The notes: generated by a model not told the origin, from the letters alone. A stretch of 64,000 bases of DNA from Streptomyces seoulensis (GCF_004328625.1 NZ_CP032229.1:620001-684000); one strand, 5' to 3'. Numbered from the stretch's first letter, positions 17,761-26,336 are shown. Numbers and translations are program-made.

Positions 17761-18312
17761 TCAGCCCTCCAGGCTCCGGATGATCGCGGAGGAGAAGGCG
17801 TCTAGATCGCCGGGGTTGCGCGAGGTGATCAGGGGGTGGCCGCCCGCGGTGTCGACCACGACCTCCTGGTCCGTCCAGTTGGCGCCCGCGTTGACCAGGT
17901 CGTCCAGCAGGGACGGGTAGGAGGTCATGTCGCGGTCGTCGGTGAGTTCGCTGTTCACCAGCAGCCAGGGGCCGTGGCAGATCGCCGCCACCGGCTTGCC
18001 CTCGCGCGCGAACGCGGTGACCAGACGCTGGGCGTCCTCGTCCACGCGGAGCTGGTCGGCGTTGAGCGTGCCGCCGGGGATGATCACCGCGTCGTAGCCG
18101 TCCGAGGTCGCCTCGGAGAGCGTGGTGTCCGGATCGACCTTCTCACCGGGGTCCTTGTCGGAGACGAGCGTGGCGATGGCCTCCGGTTTCTGCGCCGCCA
18201 CCACCACGCGGGCACCCGCGTCGCGCAGGGCGGCCACCGGTTTCGTCAGTTCGTCTTGTTCCGTCCCGTAGTTCGTCGTGAGAACGAGGACGCTCTTGCC
18301 GTCGAGAGCCAT
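17761..18312 (-). CDS. DJ-1/PfpI family protein (type 1 glutamine amidotransferase-like)
   Basis: A 183-residue protein of the PfpI/YhbO type. The nucleophile elbow AICHGPW near residue 116 contains the catalytic Cys followed by His, and VIIPGG and ITSRNPGDL (late) also match the family. Members act as stress-related deglycases or hydrolases; the activity is disputed. The ATG at 18312 has GGAGGAG 9-10 bases upstream, so the extension to 18357 is rejected. It is convergent with the oxidoreductase, 30 bp away. Confidence 0.9.
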   Translation of the reverse strand: MALDGKSVLVLTTNYGTEQDELTKPVAALRDAGARVVVAAQKPEAIATLVSDKDPGEKVDPDTTLSEATSDGYDAVIIPGGTLNADQLRVDEDAQRLVTAFAREGKPVAAICHGPWLLVNSELTDDRDMTSYPSLLDDLVNAGANWTDQEVVVDTAGGHPLITSRNPGDLDAFSSAIIRSLEG

Positions 18313-18416
18313 GGGTCCGTACTCCTCCGGTCTCCCCCTGCTTCCCGGTGCGGACATCGCCCGTGGCGGCGTCCGGCGCCGGTCTTACCCGCTCCGGCTG
18401 CCCCTTTGGCCCCGGT

Positions 18417-19265
18417 TCATTCGACGGCGGCCGGAATCCTTTCCAGCACCCCGCCGGCGAACACGTCGTACAGCGGCAGGGTCTCCAGGTGGACGTACCC
18501 GATGTGGCAGTCGCAGCTGGTCAGCGGGCAGGGGCGGGGGCGCAGCGCGGCCCGGTAGGAGCCGTCGTAGAGGTTGCCGAGTTCGGCCGGGACGAAGTGG
18601 CAGCGGCGCACCGTGCCCTCGCCGTCCACCGAGATCACGGACTCACCGGTACGGCACGGCAGCCCGGCGCTGGCGTGCGGGTGCCGGCTGTACGGGAAGA
18701 GTGGGTCGATCCCGGTCCACACCCCGGCCTCCGCGTCGTCGTAGGTGCGCCCCTCGGCCGCGTTGACCCACAGGTACACCCGCTCCGGCAGCTCGGCCCG
18801 CAGTCGCCGGGCCGCGTCGAGGTGCTCCGGCAGTCCGACGATGCCGACGCTGTACCGGACCCCGAGCCGCTCCAGCTCCCGGCACTTGCCGAGGAACCGG
18901 TCGTACGGCGTCTGGCCGGGGTGGTAGGTGCACCAGAGCGCCAGGGTGTCGCGGTCGGCGTCGGCCAGCCAGTCGGTGCGGCAGCTCAGGTTGGTCTGGA
19001 TGGCGACGCGGCGGATGTGCGGCTGGTGGGAGAGCTCGGTGAGGGCGCGCCGGTACCAGGAGCGCACCAGCCCCTCGCCCCAGGGGGTGAACAGCACCGA
19101 GAGCCGGTCCTCGGTCCTGCCGCCGGCCCAGTCGGCGAACCGCTCCAGGCTCGCCCGGTCGGCCCGCAGCTGCTCCCGGCTGTCCCGGCGCTTGGCGAAC
19201 GGGCAGTACGGACAGTCGTAGTCGCAGGAGGCCAGCGGCCCCCGGTACAGCAGGGTCAGGTCCAT
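18417..19265 (-). CDS. STM4011-family radical SAM protein with C-terminal cysteine cluster
   Basis: The last gene of a five-gene operon. The 282-residue protein carries the radical SAM motif C14-x3-C18-x2-C21 in its first 25 residues, for a [4Fe-4S] cluster that cleaves S-adenosylmethionine. A second cysteine set lies at C204, C222, C246, C251 and C253 (CPLTSCDCHIGY). It resembles a SPASM/Twitch-type auxiliary cluster used in peptide or small-molecule modification. Matching to the STM4011 family is from memory of the operon layout and the Cys pattern. It starts 10 bp after the STM4012-like gene. Its substrate is unknown. Confidence 0.8.
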   Translation of the reverse strand: MDLTLLYRGPLASCDYDCPYCPFAKRRDSREQLRADRASLERFADWAGGRTEDRLSVLFTPWGEGLVRSWYRRALTELSHQPHIRRVAIQTNLSCRTDWLADADRDTLALWCTYHPGQTPYDRFLGKCRELERLGVRYSVGIVGLPEHLDAARRLRAELPERVYLWVNAAEGRTYDDAEAGVWTGIDPLFPYSRHPHASAGLPCRTGESVISVDGEGTVRRCHFVPAELGNLYDGSYRAALRPRPCPLTSCDCHIGYVHLETLPLYDVFAGGVLERIPAAVE

Positions 19266-19275
19266 GACGGGCGGC

Positions 19276-20610
19276 TCACTTGCGCTCGTAGGCGGCCATC
19301 GCGGCCCGCACGGCCGGGGAGAACAGCTCGGGGCCGAGCGCGTCGGAGTGCGCCAGCCCCTCCGGGGTCAGCCGCAGCACCGGGCCGGACTCCAGCCAGC
19401 CCAGCTCCACGAACCGCGCCAGCTCGGCCGGGAAGTCCCCGTCCGGGGTACGGCCGCCGAACCGGGCGCGGTAGTCGGCGACCGGCAGCCCGTCCGCCTG
19501 GAGCAGCGACTGGAGCAGATGGCGGCGGCGCGGCTCGTCCCCGGTCATCGGGTACCCGTACGCGGCGTGCGCGAAGTCGGCGGCGGAGCGGGTGACGTAG
19601 TCGTCGATGATGTGCCGGATCTCGTGCATGCCGACGGCGTAGTCGAAGGAGTAGTGCAGCCCGGCGGTGTACGAGCGGGCGCCGCAGCCCAGGCCGATCA
19701 TGCCGTCGGTCTGGCAGGCGTAGTCGTCGGCGCCCTCGGCCGGGGCGTCGGCGCGGCGGAACATCCGCATCGACCGCTGCTCGTAGCCGTGGGCGAGCAG
19801 ATGGTCGCGTCCGGCGCGGTACAGCCGGAGCCGCTGCTCGTCCCACTCGGGGTCGGCTCCGACGGCACGCCGTCCGAGGCCGGTCAGCGGGCGTATGTAG
19901 AGCGGGTAGAGGTACAGCTCCTCGGGCCGCCACGCCAGGGCTGCGTCCAGCGAGCGCAGCCAGCTGTGCTCGGTCTGCCCGTCGATGCCGTAGATCAGGT
20001 CGATGTTGAGCACGGGTATCCGCGCGTCCCGCACCCGCCCGAGCGCCGCCTCCACGTCGGCCCGGCGCTGCGGGCGGACGGCGGCCCGCGCCTCGGTGTC
20101 GTCGAAGCTCTGCACACCGAGGCTGAGGCGGGTGGCGCCCCGCTCGGCGAGGACTGCGAGCCGGTCGGCGGTGGCCGTGGCCGGGGACGCCTCCACGGAG
20201 AGCGGCACGGCACGCAGGTCGGCGCCCATCCGGTGCTCGGCGATGTCGCAGAGCCGGGTCAGCTCGGCGGCGGTGAGGAAGGTCGGGGTGCCGCCCCCGA
20301 AGGCGGCGGTGGCGAACCTGACCGGCTCCCGCTCCCCCAGCGCCTCCCGCACCGCGCCCGCCTGCCGCTCCAGCGCGTCGAGATAGGCGCCGGTGAGCCC
20401 GTCGGGGGCGCCGATGCGGGTGAACAGGTTGCAGAACCCGCAGCGCACCTCGCAGAACGGGATGTGCAGATACAGCGAGAGCGCGTCCTTGGGCTCGTCC
20501 GCCCACAGTTCGCTCAGCAACGGCCGGTCGGGGCGCTGCCGGTACGCGGTCTTGTGCGGGTAGGCGTACACATAGCTCTGGTAGGGGGCCGGGGCGGTCG
20601 CGGTGGTCAT
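19276..20610 (-). CDS. STM4012-family radical SAM protein, HemW-like
   Basis: A 444-residue protein with YLHIPFC and C53-x3-C57-x2-C60, followed by GGGTPTFL near residue 110. These are the hallmarks of the HemW/HemN-like (coproporphyrinogen-oxidase-like) radical SAM proteins. The extra fourth Cys of HemN (CxC) is replaced by CNL. A C-terminal winged-helix-like part is present. It starts at 20610, and the ATGA overlaps the stop of the upstream hydrolase gene by 4 bases. It belongs with the STM4011-STM4015 set. Heme biosynthesis is unlikely because of this context. Confidence 0.82.
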   Translation of the reverse strand: MTTATAPAPYQSYVYAYPHKTAYRQRPDRPLLSELWADEPKDALSLYLHIPFCEVRCGFCNLFTRIGAPDGLTGAYLDALERQAGAVREALGEREPVRFATAAFGGGTPTFLTAAELTRLCDIAEHRMGADLRAVPLSVEASPATATADRLAVLAERGATRLSLGVQSFDDTEARAAVRPQRRADVEAALGRVRDARIPVLNIDLIYGIDGQTEHSWLRSLDAALAWRPEELYLYPLYIRPLTGLGRRAVGADPEWDEQRLRLYRAGRDHLLAHGYEQRSMRMFRRADAPAEGADDYACQTDGMIGLGCGARSYTAGLHYSFDYAVGMHEIRHIIDDYVTRSAADFAHAAYGYPMTGDEPRRRHLLQSLLQADGLPVADYRARFGGRTPDGDFPAELARFVELGWLESGPVLRLTPEGLAHSDALGPELFSPAVRAAMAAYERK

Positions 20611-21479
20611 CGGGCCGCCTCCTGGTCGAGCAGGAAGTGGGCGTAGGGCACGGTCCACACCGACTCGTGGCCGATGCGGTGACCGGTCCAGCCGTCGTCG
20701 CCGTAGGCCGTGCCGTGGTCGGAGCAGACGAGGGCGAGGCAGGGGCGGCGGCTGCTCATGGCGGTGAAGAGGCGGCCGATGTGCCGGTCCACGTACTCCA
20801 GCGCGGCGGCGTGGGTGGCGCGGGAGTCGCCGTCCTCCTTGCTCGCGCCGGGCAGATGGAACCAGTTGGGCTGGTGCAGCGCGGAGACGTTGACGAAGAG
20901 GAAGAGCGGCTGCTCCGGTGCCGTCCGGGCGGCGATCTCCTCGGCGCGGGCCACCTGGGACTCGAAGGAGGTCGGGGAGGAGACCCCGAACTCCGGCTCC
21001 CAGTGCGACTCCTCGAAGAGTCCGGGCAGCACCGAGCCGAGCGCGCCCTGCTTGTTGAAGAAGCCCACTCCCCCGACGCATGCCGTGCGGTAGCCCGCCT
21101 CGGCGAGTCCGGAGACCAGATCGGGGGTGTCGTAGACGAAGGTGCCGTCGGCCGTGGTCTCGCTGCCCGCGAAGGCGGCGGCGAAGAGGCGCGGGTGGCG
21201 GCCGGGTTCGGCCGGGGTGGGCAGGAAGCCGGCGAAGATGGCCTGGTGGGAGGCGTAGGTGAAGCTGCCCGGCGCGTGCCGCTTCTCCCAGCGGCCGCCG
21301 GGGAGATGGCGGGCCAGGTTCGGGATGCGGCCGGCCTCGGCGAGTTCGGCGGCCACGTCGAAGCGGAGCGTGTCGAGGGTGAGCAGCAGGATGTCGTGGC
21401 TGCCGACGATCTGGTTCATGTCCGGTACGCCGGGGGCCACTTCGGGCAGGCGGGCGGTGGCCTGGTCAGGCGCTGGCAT
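20607..21479 (-). CDS. STM4013-family hydrolase of the alkaline phosphatase/sulfatase superfamily
   Basis: A 290-residue protein. It has the metal-binding Asp motif LTLDTLRFD (D36, D41), a nucleophile region GSFTYASHQ near residue 75 and CSDHGTAYGDDGW near 255, which is the D-H metal pair. There is no sulfatase C/S-x-P-x-R site, so formylglycine activation is not expected. A Thr or Ser is the likely nucleophile. The substrate could be a phosphate, phosphonate or sulfate ester. The start at 21479 has AGGAACC upstream, and it overlaps the preceding gene's end by 14 bases. It belongs to the same operon as its neighbours. Confidence 0.78.
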   Translation of the reverse strand: MPAPDQATARLPEVAPGVPDMNQIVGSHDILLLTLDTLRFDVAAELAEAGRIPNLARHLPGGRWEKRHAPGSFTYASHQAIFAGFLPTPAEPGRHPRLFAAAFAGSETTADGTFVYDTPDLVSGLAEAGYRTACVGGVGFFNKQGALGSVLPGLFEESHWEPEFGVSSPTSFESQVARAEEIAARTAPEQPLFLFVNVSALHQPNWFHLPGASKEDGDSRATHAAALEYVDRHIGRLFTAMSSRRPCLALVCSDHGTAYGDDGWTGHRIGHESVWTVPYAHFLLDQEAAR

Positions 21480-22611
21480 GGGTGGTTCCTGTTCTGTGCG
21501 GGTGGTGCGGGCCGGGCCGCCCGGTGAGCGGGGCCCGGCGCAGAGCGGCGGCGACCTGCGCCGCGTAGGTGTCGAGGCCCTCGGCGCCGCTGCCGGGCAG
21601 GCCGGTGAGCCGGGGCAGCAGATCGCCGAAGGCGTTGACCTCGCCGACGAAGGCGCGGCGCCAGCCGACGGCGGGCAGCAGGTCGACGCCGACGCAGAGG
21701 GTGTCCGGGAAGCAGGCCGCGGCCCGCTCGCAGATTCCGAGCACCTCCGGCCAGCGCAGGCCCGCGCTCTCGGCCGCCTGCCGGGTCCCGGCCAGGTCGC
21801 CCCGGCGCCCGCCGAGGTGGAGGTTGGTGAGTGGTCCGGCGCTGGTGCGGACCACCGCGTGGGTGGCGCGGCCGTCCACCACGACCACCCTGAGGTCGGC
21901 GGCACGGCCGCCCTGGGACGCCTTGGGCACCCAGCGCTCCAGGTGCAGGCCGTCCGGGGCGAGGGCGTCCACCATGGCGGCGATGTCCCGCTCCCGCTGG
22001 TACCGGCGCACCTTGAGGGAGTTGAACAGCCGCCCGTCGGGGCCGAGTTCGACGGAGGTGGTCGCCCTGATCCGGCCTCCCCCGGCCGAGTCGACGGCGA
22101 GCACCCCGGAGGCGGACGAGCCGTGCGCGGGCTTGACGAACAGCCGGGGCATCCGGTGCCCCCGCATCAGCGCCCGCACGTCGTCCCAGCCGCGCACCGG
22201 GGCGCCGGCCGCGCCGGAGGTGGGTGACTCCGGCACCGGTACGCCCGCCGCCGCGAGGACCGCGTGACAGCGCCGCTTGTCGAACATGACGGCCACGTCG
22301 TCGGTGCCGTCCAGCCGGATGCCGCCGCGCAGCGTGCCCAGGGCGGCCGTGAAGCGCCGGTACCAGCGGGCGGTGCCCTCCACGCGGGTCGGGTCGGGCA
22401 TGTCCCGCAGGAGCAGGTCGACCTCGGGGTCCTCGCCGGGCGAGTCCACCCGGACGATCTCCCCGGCGCCGAACTCGGCCCCGCCCGCGCGCAGGACGTC
22501 CAGCCAGGCCACCACGCGGGGCGCGGGCAGCCCGGCGGCCCGGACGGCCTCCGCGAACAGGGTCACCCTGCGGCCCCCGGGGTTGCCCACCACCGCGAAA
22601 CACCGGTTCAT
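21466..22611 (-). CDS. STM4014-family protein, ATP-grasp-like ligase candidate
   Basis: A 381-residue protein. The central part resembles an ATP-grasp fold: MFDKRRCHAVLAAAGVPVPE near residue 107, LFVKPAHGSSASGV near 155, and a late GEVNAFGDLLP near 345. ATP-grasp enzymes join a carboxylate to an amine or thiol through an acyl phosphate. The N-terminal 90 residues form a Rossmann-like lead domain. It starts 10 bp after the STM4015-like gene and its end overlaps the hydrolase gene start. The identification as STM4014 is from memory of the conserved operon. Confidence 0.75.
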   Translation of the reverse strand: MNRCFAVVGNPGGRRVTLFAEAVRAAGLPAPRVVAWLDVLRAGGAEFGAGEIVRVDSPGEDPEVDLLLRDMPDPTRVEGTARWYRRFTAALGTLRGGIRLDGTDDVAVMFDKRRCHAVLAAAGVPVPESPTSGAAGAPVRGWDDVRALMRGHRMPRLFVKPAHGSSASGVLAVDSAGGGRIRATTSVELGPDGRLFNSLKVRRYQRERDIAAMVDALAPDGLHLERWVPKASQGGRAADLRVVVVDGRATHAVVRTSAGPLTNLHLGGRRGDLAGTRQAAESAGLRWPEVLGICERAAACFPDTLCVGVDLLPAVGWRRAFVGEVNAFGDLLPRLTGLPGSGAEGLDTYAAQVAAALRRAPLTGRPGPHHPHRTGTTHASA

Positions 22612-22621
22612 GGCCTGCCGC

Positions 22622-23578
22622 TCACTCGCCGATGGCCACGAAGCGCTGCACGGTGCCGTCCTCGTTCTCGTACGAGTCCGCGTCGTCCTCGTCCAGGTCG
22701 AGCCGGACGCCCGCCGGTTCCAGCGTCTCGCGCAGGCGCTGCTGGAGGGGCTCGGTGATGTAGTGGTGGTGCAGGTCGAGGAAGTTGAGGTGGGTCAGCG
22801 GCCGGCCGGCGAGCAGCGCGGCGGCGCCCTCGTCGCCCAGGGTGCCCATGGAGAGGTCCAGCGTCTCCAGCCGGTCCACCACGGGTGCGGCGGCGACGGC
22901 GACGGCGATCTCGTCCTGTATCTCGCTGTTGCGCAGCCCCAGATGGCGCAGGGCGGGCAGCCGGGTGCCGGAGAGGATCGGCTCCAGGTCGGACACCGTG
23001 GTGTCGGCGCCGTACATCGAGTCGCCGAGCCAGAGTTCGAGGTGCTCCAGCGCGGGGAGGGTGCTGCCGCCGACGCCCCGCACGACCTCCATGGGCAGTC
23101 CGCCAGTCTCCACGACCAGCTTGCGCAGCGCGGTGTGCTCCAGCGCGGGGAACTCCAGCCCGGTGCCGCCGCGCACGCCGAACTCGGCCAGCTCCGGGAA
23201 GCCGGTGAGCAGGGGGGTGACGTCGGTCTGCTGGATCCAGGAGAGTTCGGCCTCCTCCATCACGAGGTCGCCGAGGAACAAGGCGCGCAGGGCGGGCAGC
23301 CGGTCACGGGCGGCGAGCAGCGCCGATATGGCGGCGGAGGAGTCCGTCTCGTACGCGTCCGTCCAGGCGCCGACGAGCAGCGCCCGCACCCGGGTGGTGT
23401 CCACGGTGTCGAGGAAGCGGGCGAAGGCGTCCACCCACTCCTCGTCCGCGTCGTACACATCCCCGGCGACCCGCCAGGCGACGGCGTCCGGCTCGGGCAG
23501 TTCGGCCTTCGCGCCGGGTCCGGGAAAGGCGAACGCGGGGAGGCCGTACAGCTCCTCCAGGTGGTGACCGATGGTCAT
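22622..23578 (-). CDS. STM4015-family leucine-rich-repeat-like protein
   Basis: The first gene of the operon; 318 residues. From about residue 85 it has irregular leucine-rich repeats, each with an LPALxxLxL core (LPALRALFL, LPALEHLEL, LPALRHLGL) and asparagine-poor spacing. The last 30 residues are strongly acidic (DLDEDDADSYENEDG). It has no cysteine-rich, transmembrane or signal region. It could be the scaffold or the substrate of the downstream radical SAM and ATP-grasp enzymes, but nothing in the sequence decides this. The ATG at 23578 follows CAGGAG at 7-8 bases. No clear promoter is seen in the 105 bp upstream. Confidence 0.78.
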   Translation of the reverse strand: MTIGHHLEELYGLPAFAFPGPGAKAELPEPDAVAWRVAGDVYDADEEWVDAFARFLDTVDTTRVRALLVGAWTDAYETDSSAAISALLAARDRLPALRALFLGDLVMEEAELSWIQQTDVTPLLTGFPELAEFGVRGGTGLEFPALEHTALRKLVVETGGLPMEVVRGVGGSTLPALEHLELWLGDSMYGADTTVSDLEPILSGTRLPALRHLGLRNSEIQDEIAVAVAAAPVVDRLETLDLSMGTLGDEGAAALLAGRPLTHLNFLDLHHHYITEPLQQRLRETLEPAGVRLDLDEDDADSYENEDGTVQRFVAIGE

Positions 23579-23683
23579 GCGGGCTGCTCCTGACGTGCGA
23601 TGGGCGCGAACGTGTGCGGTCCACGGCGTACGCGGAAAGTTCTACCAACTCGCACTGACAACCGGTCACCGGGCTGTGGACAA

Positions 23684-24031
23684 CTACTCGCCGGCCGGCG
23701 CCTCACGCAGCGACTTCGCGGTGACGCCCGGGTCGTACCCCTCGGGGACGCCGTCCACCAGGATGATGTCGCCGGCGATGTGCCGGGAGCGCAGCGGGGC
23801 GATCTCCCGGTAGGCGGGCGAGTCCCACCAGGCCCGCGCCTCGGTGATCCCGGGGAACTCGATGATCACGACATGCCCGGCCCACTCCCCTTCTTTCACC
23901 TCGTGCTGGGCACCGTGCACGAGGAAGCGGCCGCCGTACGGCTCGAAGGTGGCGGTGACGCGCTCGATGTACTCCGCGATCTCGGAGTGCGGCGCGGCCT
24001 CGCGGAGATGGGCTACGGCATAGGCGGGCAT
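23684..24031 (-). CDS. DUF1330 domain protein
   Basis: A 115-residue protein of the dimeric alpha-beta barrel type. It begins MPAYAVAHL and contains FEPYGGRFLVHG, VIIEFPG...ARAWWDSPAY and REIAPLRSRHIAGDIILVDG, which are diagnostic of DUF1330. Family members are small ligand-binding or oxidase-like proteins whose role is unknown. The ATG at 24031 has GGAGG 5-6 bases upstream; an upstream frame extension is rejected. It reads toward the STM4015 gene from 105 bp away, and may or may not be part of the same transcript. Confidence 0.88.
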   Translation of the reverse strand: MPAYAVAHLREAAPHSEIAEYIERVTATFEPYGGRFLVHGAQHEVKEGEWAGHVVIIEFPGITEARAWWDSPAYREIAPLRSRHIAGDIILVDGVPEGYDPGVTAKSLREAPAGE

Positions 24032-24169
24032 GGGTCCTCCATGGCGTGAGCGATCGTCGGATCTTCGCACCGGCGATGCTCGCACCCCCGCCGACCGGCG
24101 TCGATGGGTCTGCGGGAGATCGACAGCGACACGCCGGGGAGCGAGATCCATCCCGTCCGCCGGGCGGCA

Positions 24170-24308
24170 CGTGTGCTAGTCTTTCTCTTGTTGCAGTTGT
24201 GGTACCCATGAACTTTATGTGCGCCTGACGGGAAATGTTTTCTCTTTGGGCGCATTTTGTTTTCCGGCATCTTCCGGATGGGGCCTCTGCCATCAGAAGG
24301 AGAAAGTC
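24170..24308 (+). promoter_or_regulatory. Long untranslated leader of the cold-shock gene
   Basis: A T-rich, unusually AT-rich stretch for this genome (CTTTCTCTTGTTGCAG near 24181) leads to the AGAAGGAGAAA ribosome site. Long, structured leaders are known to regulate cold-shock mRNAs, so this is a candidate 5' UTR. No -35/-10 pair is convincing enough to place exactly. Confidence 0.45.
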
Positions 24309-24512
24309 ATGGCACAGGGAACCGTCAAGTGGTTCAACTCTGAAAAGGGTTTCGGCTTCATCGAGCAGGACGGTGGCGGTCCGGACGTCTTCGCCCACTA
24401 CTCGAACATCGCCACCCAGGGCTTCCGTGAGCTCCAGGAGGGCCAGCGGGTCAGCTTCGACGTCACGCAGGGCCAGAAGGGCCCGCAGGCCGAGAACATC
24501 GTTCCCGCCTAA
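24309..24512 (+). CDS. Cold-shock protein (CspA family)
   Basis: A 67-residue single cold-shock domain. RNP-1 is KGFGFIEQ and RNP-2 is DVFAHYSNI, with the VKWFNSEKG opening. It binds single-stranded RNA or DNA as a chaperone. The ATG is preceded by AGAAGGAG at 7 bases. It lies directly before a DEAD-box helicase gene, with a strong hairpin between them. Both are functionally linked to RNA structure remodelling. Confidence 0.98.
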   Translation: MAQGTVKWFNSEKGFGFIEQDGGGPDVFAHYSNIATQGFRELQEGQRVSFDVTQGQKGPQAENIVPA

Positions 24513-24535
24513 TCGCAGGACGCGTATTCCGCTCA

Positions 24536-24568
24536 CCGGGGTCCGCACCGTCATGGTGCGGACCCCGG
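24536..24568 (+). terminator. Hairpin terminator between the cold-shock and helicase genes
   Basis: A perfect 14-bp stem (CCGGGGTCCGCACC) with a 5-base loop, followed by TTTGTGCTGTGTT. It lies 24 bp after the cold-shock stop and 32 bp before the helicase start, so some read-through may feed the helicase. Confidence 0.8.
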
Positions 24569-24599
24569 TTTGTGCTGTGTTGAGGAAGGCAGTAACCGC

Positions 24600-26276
24600 A
24601 TGCCCCGCAGGTATCAGAAGCCGAACCGCGGCTCGTCGCCGTCCCGGCCCTCGTCTGCTCCCCAGGCTCCCCAGGAATTCCGCCTGCCGGAGAGCACGAC
24701 GCCCGCACTGCCCGCCGTCGCTGAGTTCGCCGACCTCGACATGCCCGCGGCACTGCTGAAGACGCTCACCGCGCAAGGGGTGACCACCCCCTTCCCGATC
24801 CAGGCCGCCACGCTGCCGAACTCGCTGGCCGGCCGGGACCTCCTGGGCCGTGGCCGCACCGGCTCCGGCAAGACCCTCGCCTTCGGCCTCGCCCTCCTCG
24901 CCCGCACGGCGGGGCAGCGCGCCGAGCCCAAGGCCCCCCTGTCGCTCATCCTGGTGCCCACCCGTGAGCTGGCCCAGCAGGTGACCGACGCGCTGACCCC
25001 CTACGCGACGGCGGTCAACCTCCGGATGGCCACGGTGGTCGGCGGTCTGTCGATCACCAAGCAGGCCGCCACGCTCCGGCGCGGCGTCGAGGTGCTGGTG
25101 GCCAGCCCCGGCCGCCTCAACGACCTGGTGGAGCGCGGCGACTGCGTGCTGCACGACGTCGGCATCACGGTGCTGGACGAGGCCGACCAGATGACCGACA
25201 TGGGCTTCCTGCCGCAGATCACCCGGCTGATCCAGCAGGTGCGCCCCGACGGCCAGCGGATGCTGTTCTCGGCCACGCTGGACAAGAACATCGACAAGCT
25301 GGTGCAGCGGTTCCTCACCGACCCCGTGGTGCACTCGGTGGACCCCTCCGCCGGTGCGGTCACCACGATGGAGCACCACCTGCTCCACCTCCAGGACGAG
25401 ACCGACAAGAAGGCCGTCACCACGCGCATCGCGGCCCGTGACGGCCGGGTCATCCTGTTCCTGGACACCAAGCGCTCCGCCGACCGGCTCGCCAAGCGGC
25501 TGCTCTCGGTCGGCGTCCGCGCCGCCGCCCTGCACGGCGGCCGCTCCCAGCCGCAGCGCAACCGCGCCCTGGAGCAGTTCAAGACCGGCGAGATCACCGC
25601 GCTGGTGGCGACGAACGTCGCGGCGCGCGGTATACACATCGACGACCTCGACCTCGTCGTGAACGTCGACCCGCCCACCGACCACAAGGACTACCTGCAC
25701 CGCGGCGGCCGCACCGCCCGCGCGGGTGGTTCCGGCAGCGTGGTCACGCTGGTGCTGCCCGAGCAGAAGCGGGAGGTCAACCAGCTCATGTCGGCCGCCG
25801 GCATCCGCCCGAAGACCGCCCGCGTCACCTCCAGCGCCCCGGAGCTGGCGACCATCACCGGCGCCCGTGAGCCCTCCGGCGTGGCCGTGGTCATCGCCGC
25901 CCCGGAGCCGACGCCGCCGAAGGCACGTCCGGCCCGCAGGTCCGGTGCCGGTGCCGAGGGCGCCGGCCGAGCCAACCGCCGGCGCCGTCCGGCCGGTGCC
26001 GGCGAGACCGCGGGCGGTCAGAACCGCAAGCCCGAGGGCCGGTCCAAGCCGGGCGCGGCGAGCGGCGCCACCGGCACGTCCGGTGGGCGCGGCACGGGCC
26101 GTCGTGCTAGCGCCGAGGGCGCCAAGGGCCAGGGCGCGTCCGGCCGTCGTGGCGCCGGGGGCGCGGCTCCCGGCAAGGCGGCCGCGCGCGGTACCGCCCG
26201 CAGGGCGCCGGGTGAGCGCTCGGCGGGTTCCGGCGGCTCGGACCGCCGTGGCGGGCGCCGCCCGGCCGCGAGCTGA
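24600..26276 (+). CDS. DEAD-box RNA helicase with long basic C-terminal tail
   Basis: Unwinds RNA using ATP. The 558-residue protein holds the Q motif (TPFPIQ near 65), motif I GRTGSGKT near 85, DEAD-like DEAD as VLDEADQMTDMGF near 198, SAT at FSATLDK near 223, and the C-terminal helicase domain with HRGGRTARAG near 375. The final 130 residues are Gly/Ala/Arg/Pro-rich and intrinsically disordered, a common RNA-binding extension in actinobacterial helicases. The ATG at 24600 follows GAGGAAGG. It probably works with the adjacent cold-shock protein in RNA remodelling. Confidence 0.95.
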   Translation: MPRRYQKPNRGSSPSRPSSAPQAPQEFRLPESTTPALPAVAEFADLDMPAALLKTLTAQGVTTPFPIQAATLPNSLAGRDLLGRGRTGSGKTLAFGLALLARTAGQRAEPKAPLSLILVPTRELAQQVTDALTPYATAVNLRMATVVGGLSITKQAATLRRGVEVLVASPGRLNDLVERGDCVLHDVGITVLDEADQMTDMGFLPQITRLIQQVRPDGQRMLFSATLDKNIDKLVQRFLTDPVVHSVDPSAGAVTTMEHHLLHLQDETDKKAVTTRIAARDGRVILFLDTKRSADRLAKRLLSVGVRAAALHGGRSQPQRNRALEQFKTGEITALVATNVAARGIHIDDLDLVVNVDPPTDHKDYLHRGGRTARAGGSGSVVTLVLPEQKREVNQLMSAAGIRPKTARVTSSAPELATITGAREPSGVAVVIAAPEPTPPKARPARRSGAGAEGAGRANRRRRPAGAGETAGGQNRKPEGRSKPGAASGATGTSGGRGTGRRASAEGAKGQGASGRRGAGGAAPGKAAARGTARRAPGERSAGSGGSDRRGGRRPAAS

Positions 26277-26289
26277 GCCGAGCGAGACA

Positions 26290-26324
26290 GAACACCCCCC
26301 GACCGGGCCGGTCGGGGGGTGTTC
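26290..26324. terminator. Bidirectional terminator after the helicase
   Basis: A perfect 16-bp stem with a 3-base loop (GAACACCCCCCGACCG and complement), 13 bp after the helicase stop and 12 bp before the end of the convergent response-regulator gene. Confidence 0.92.
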
Positions 26325-26336
26325 CGCGTTACGGGG

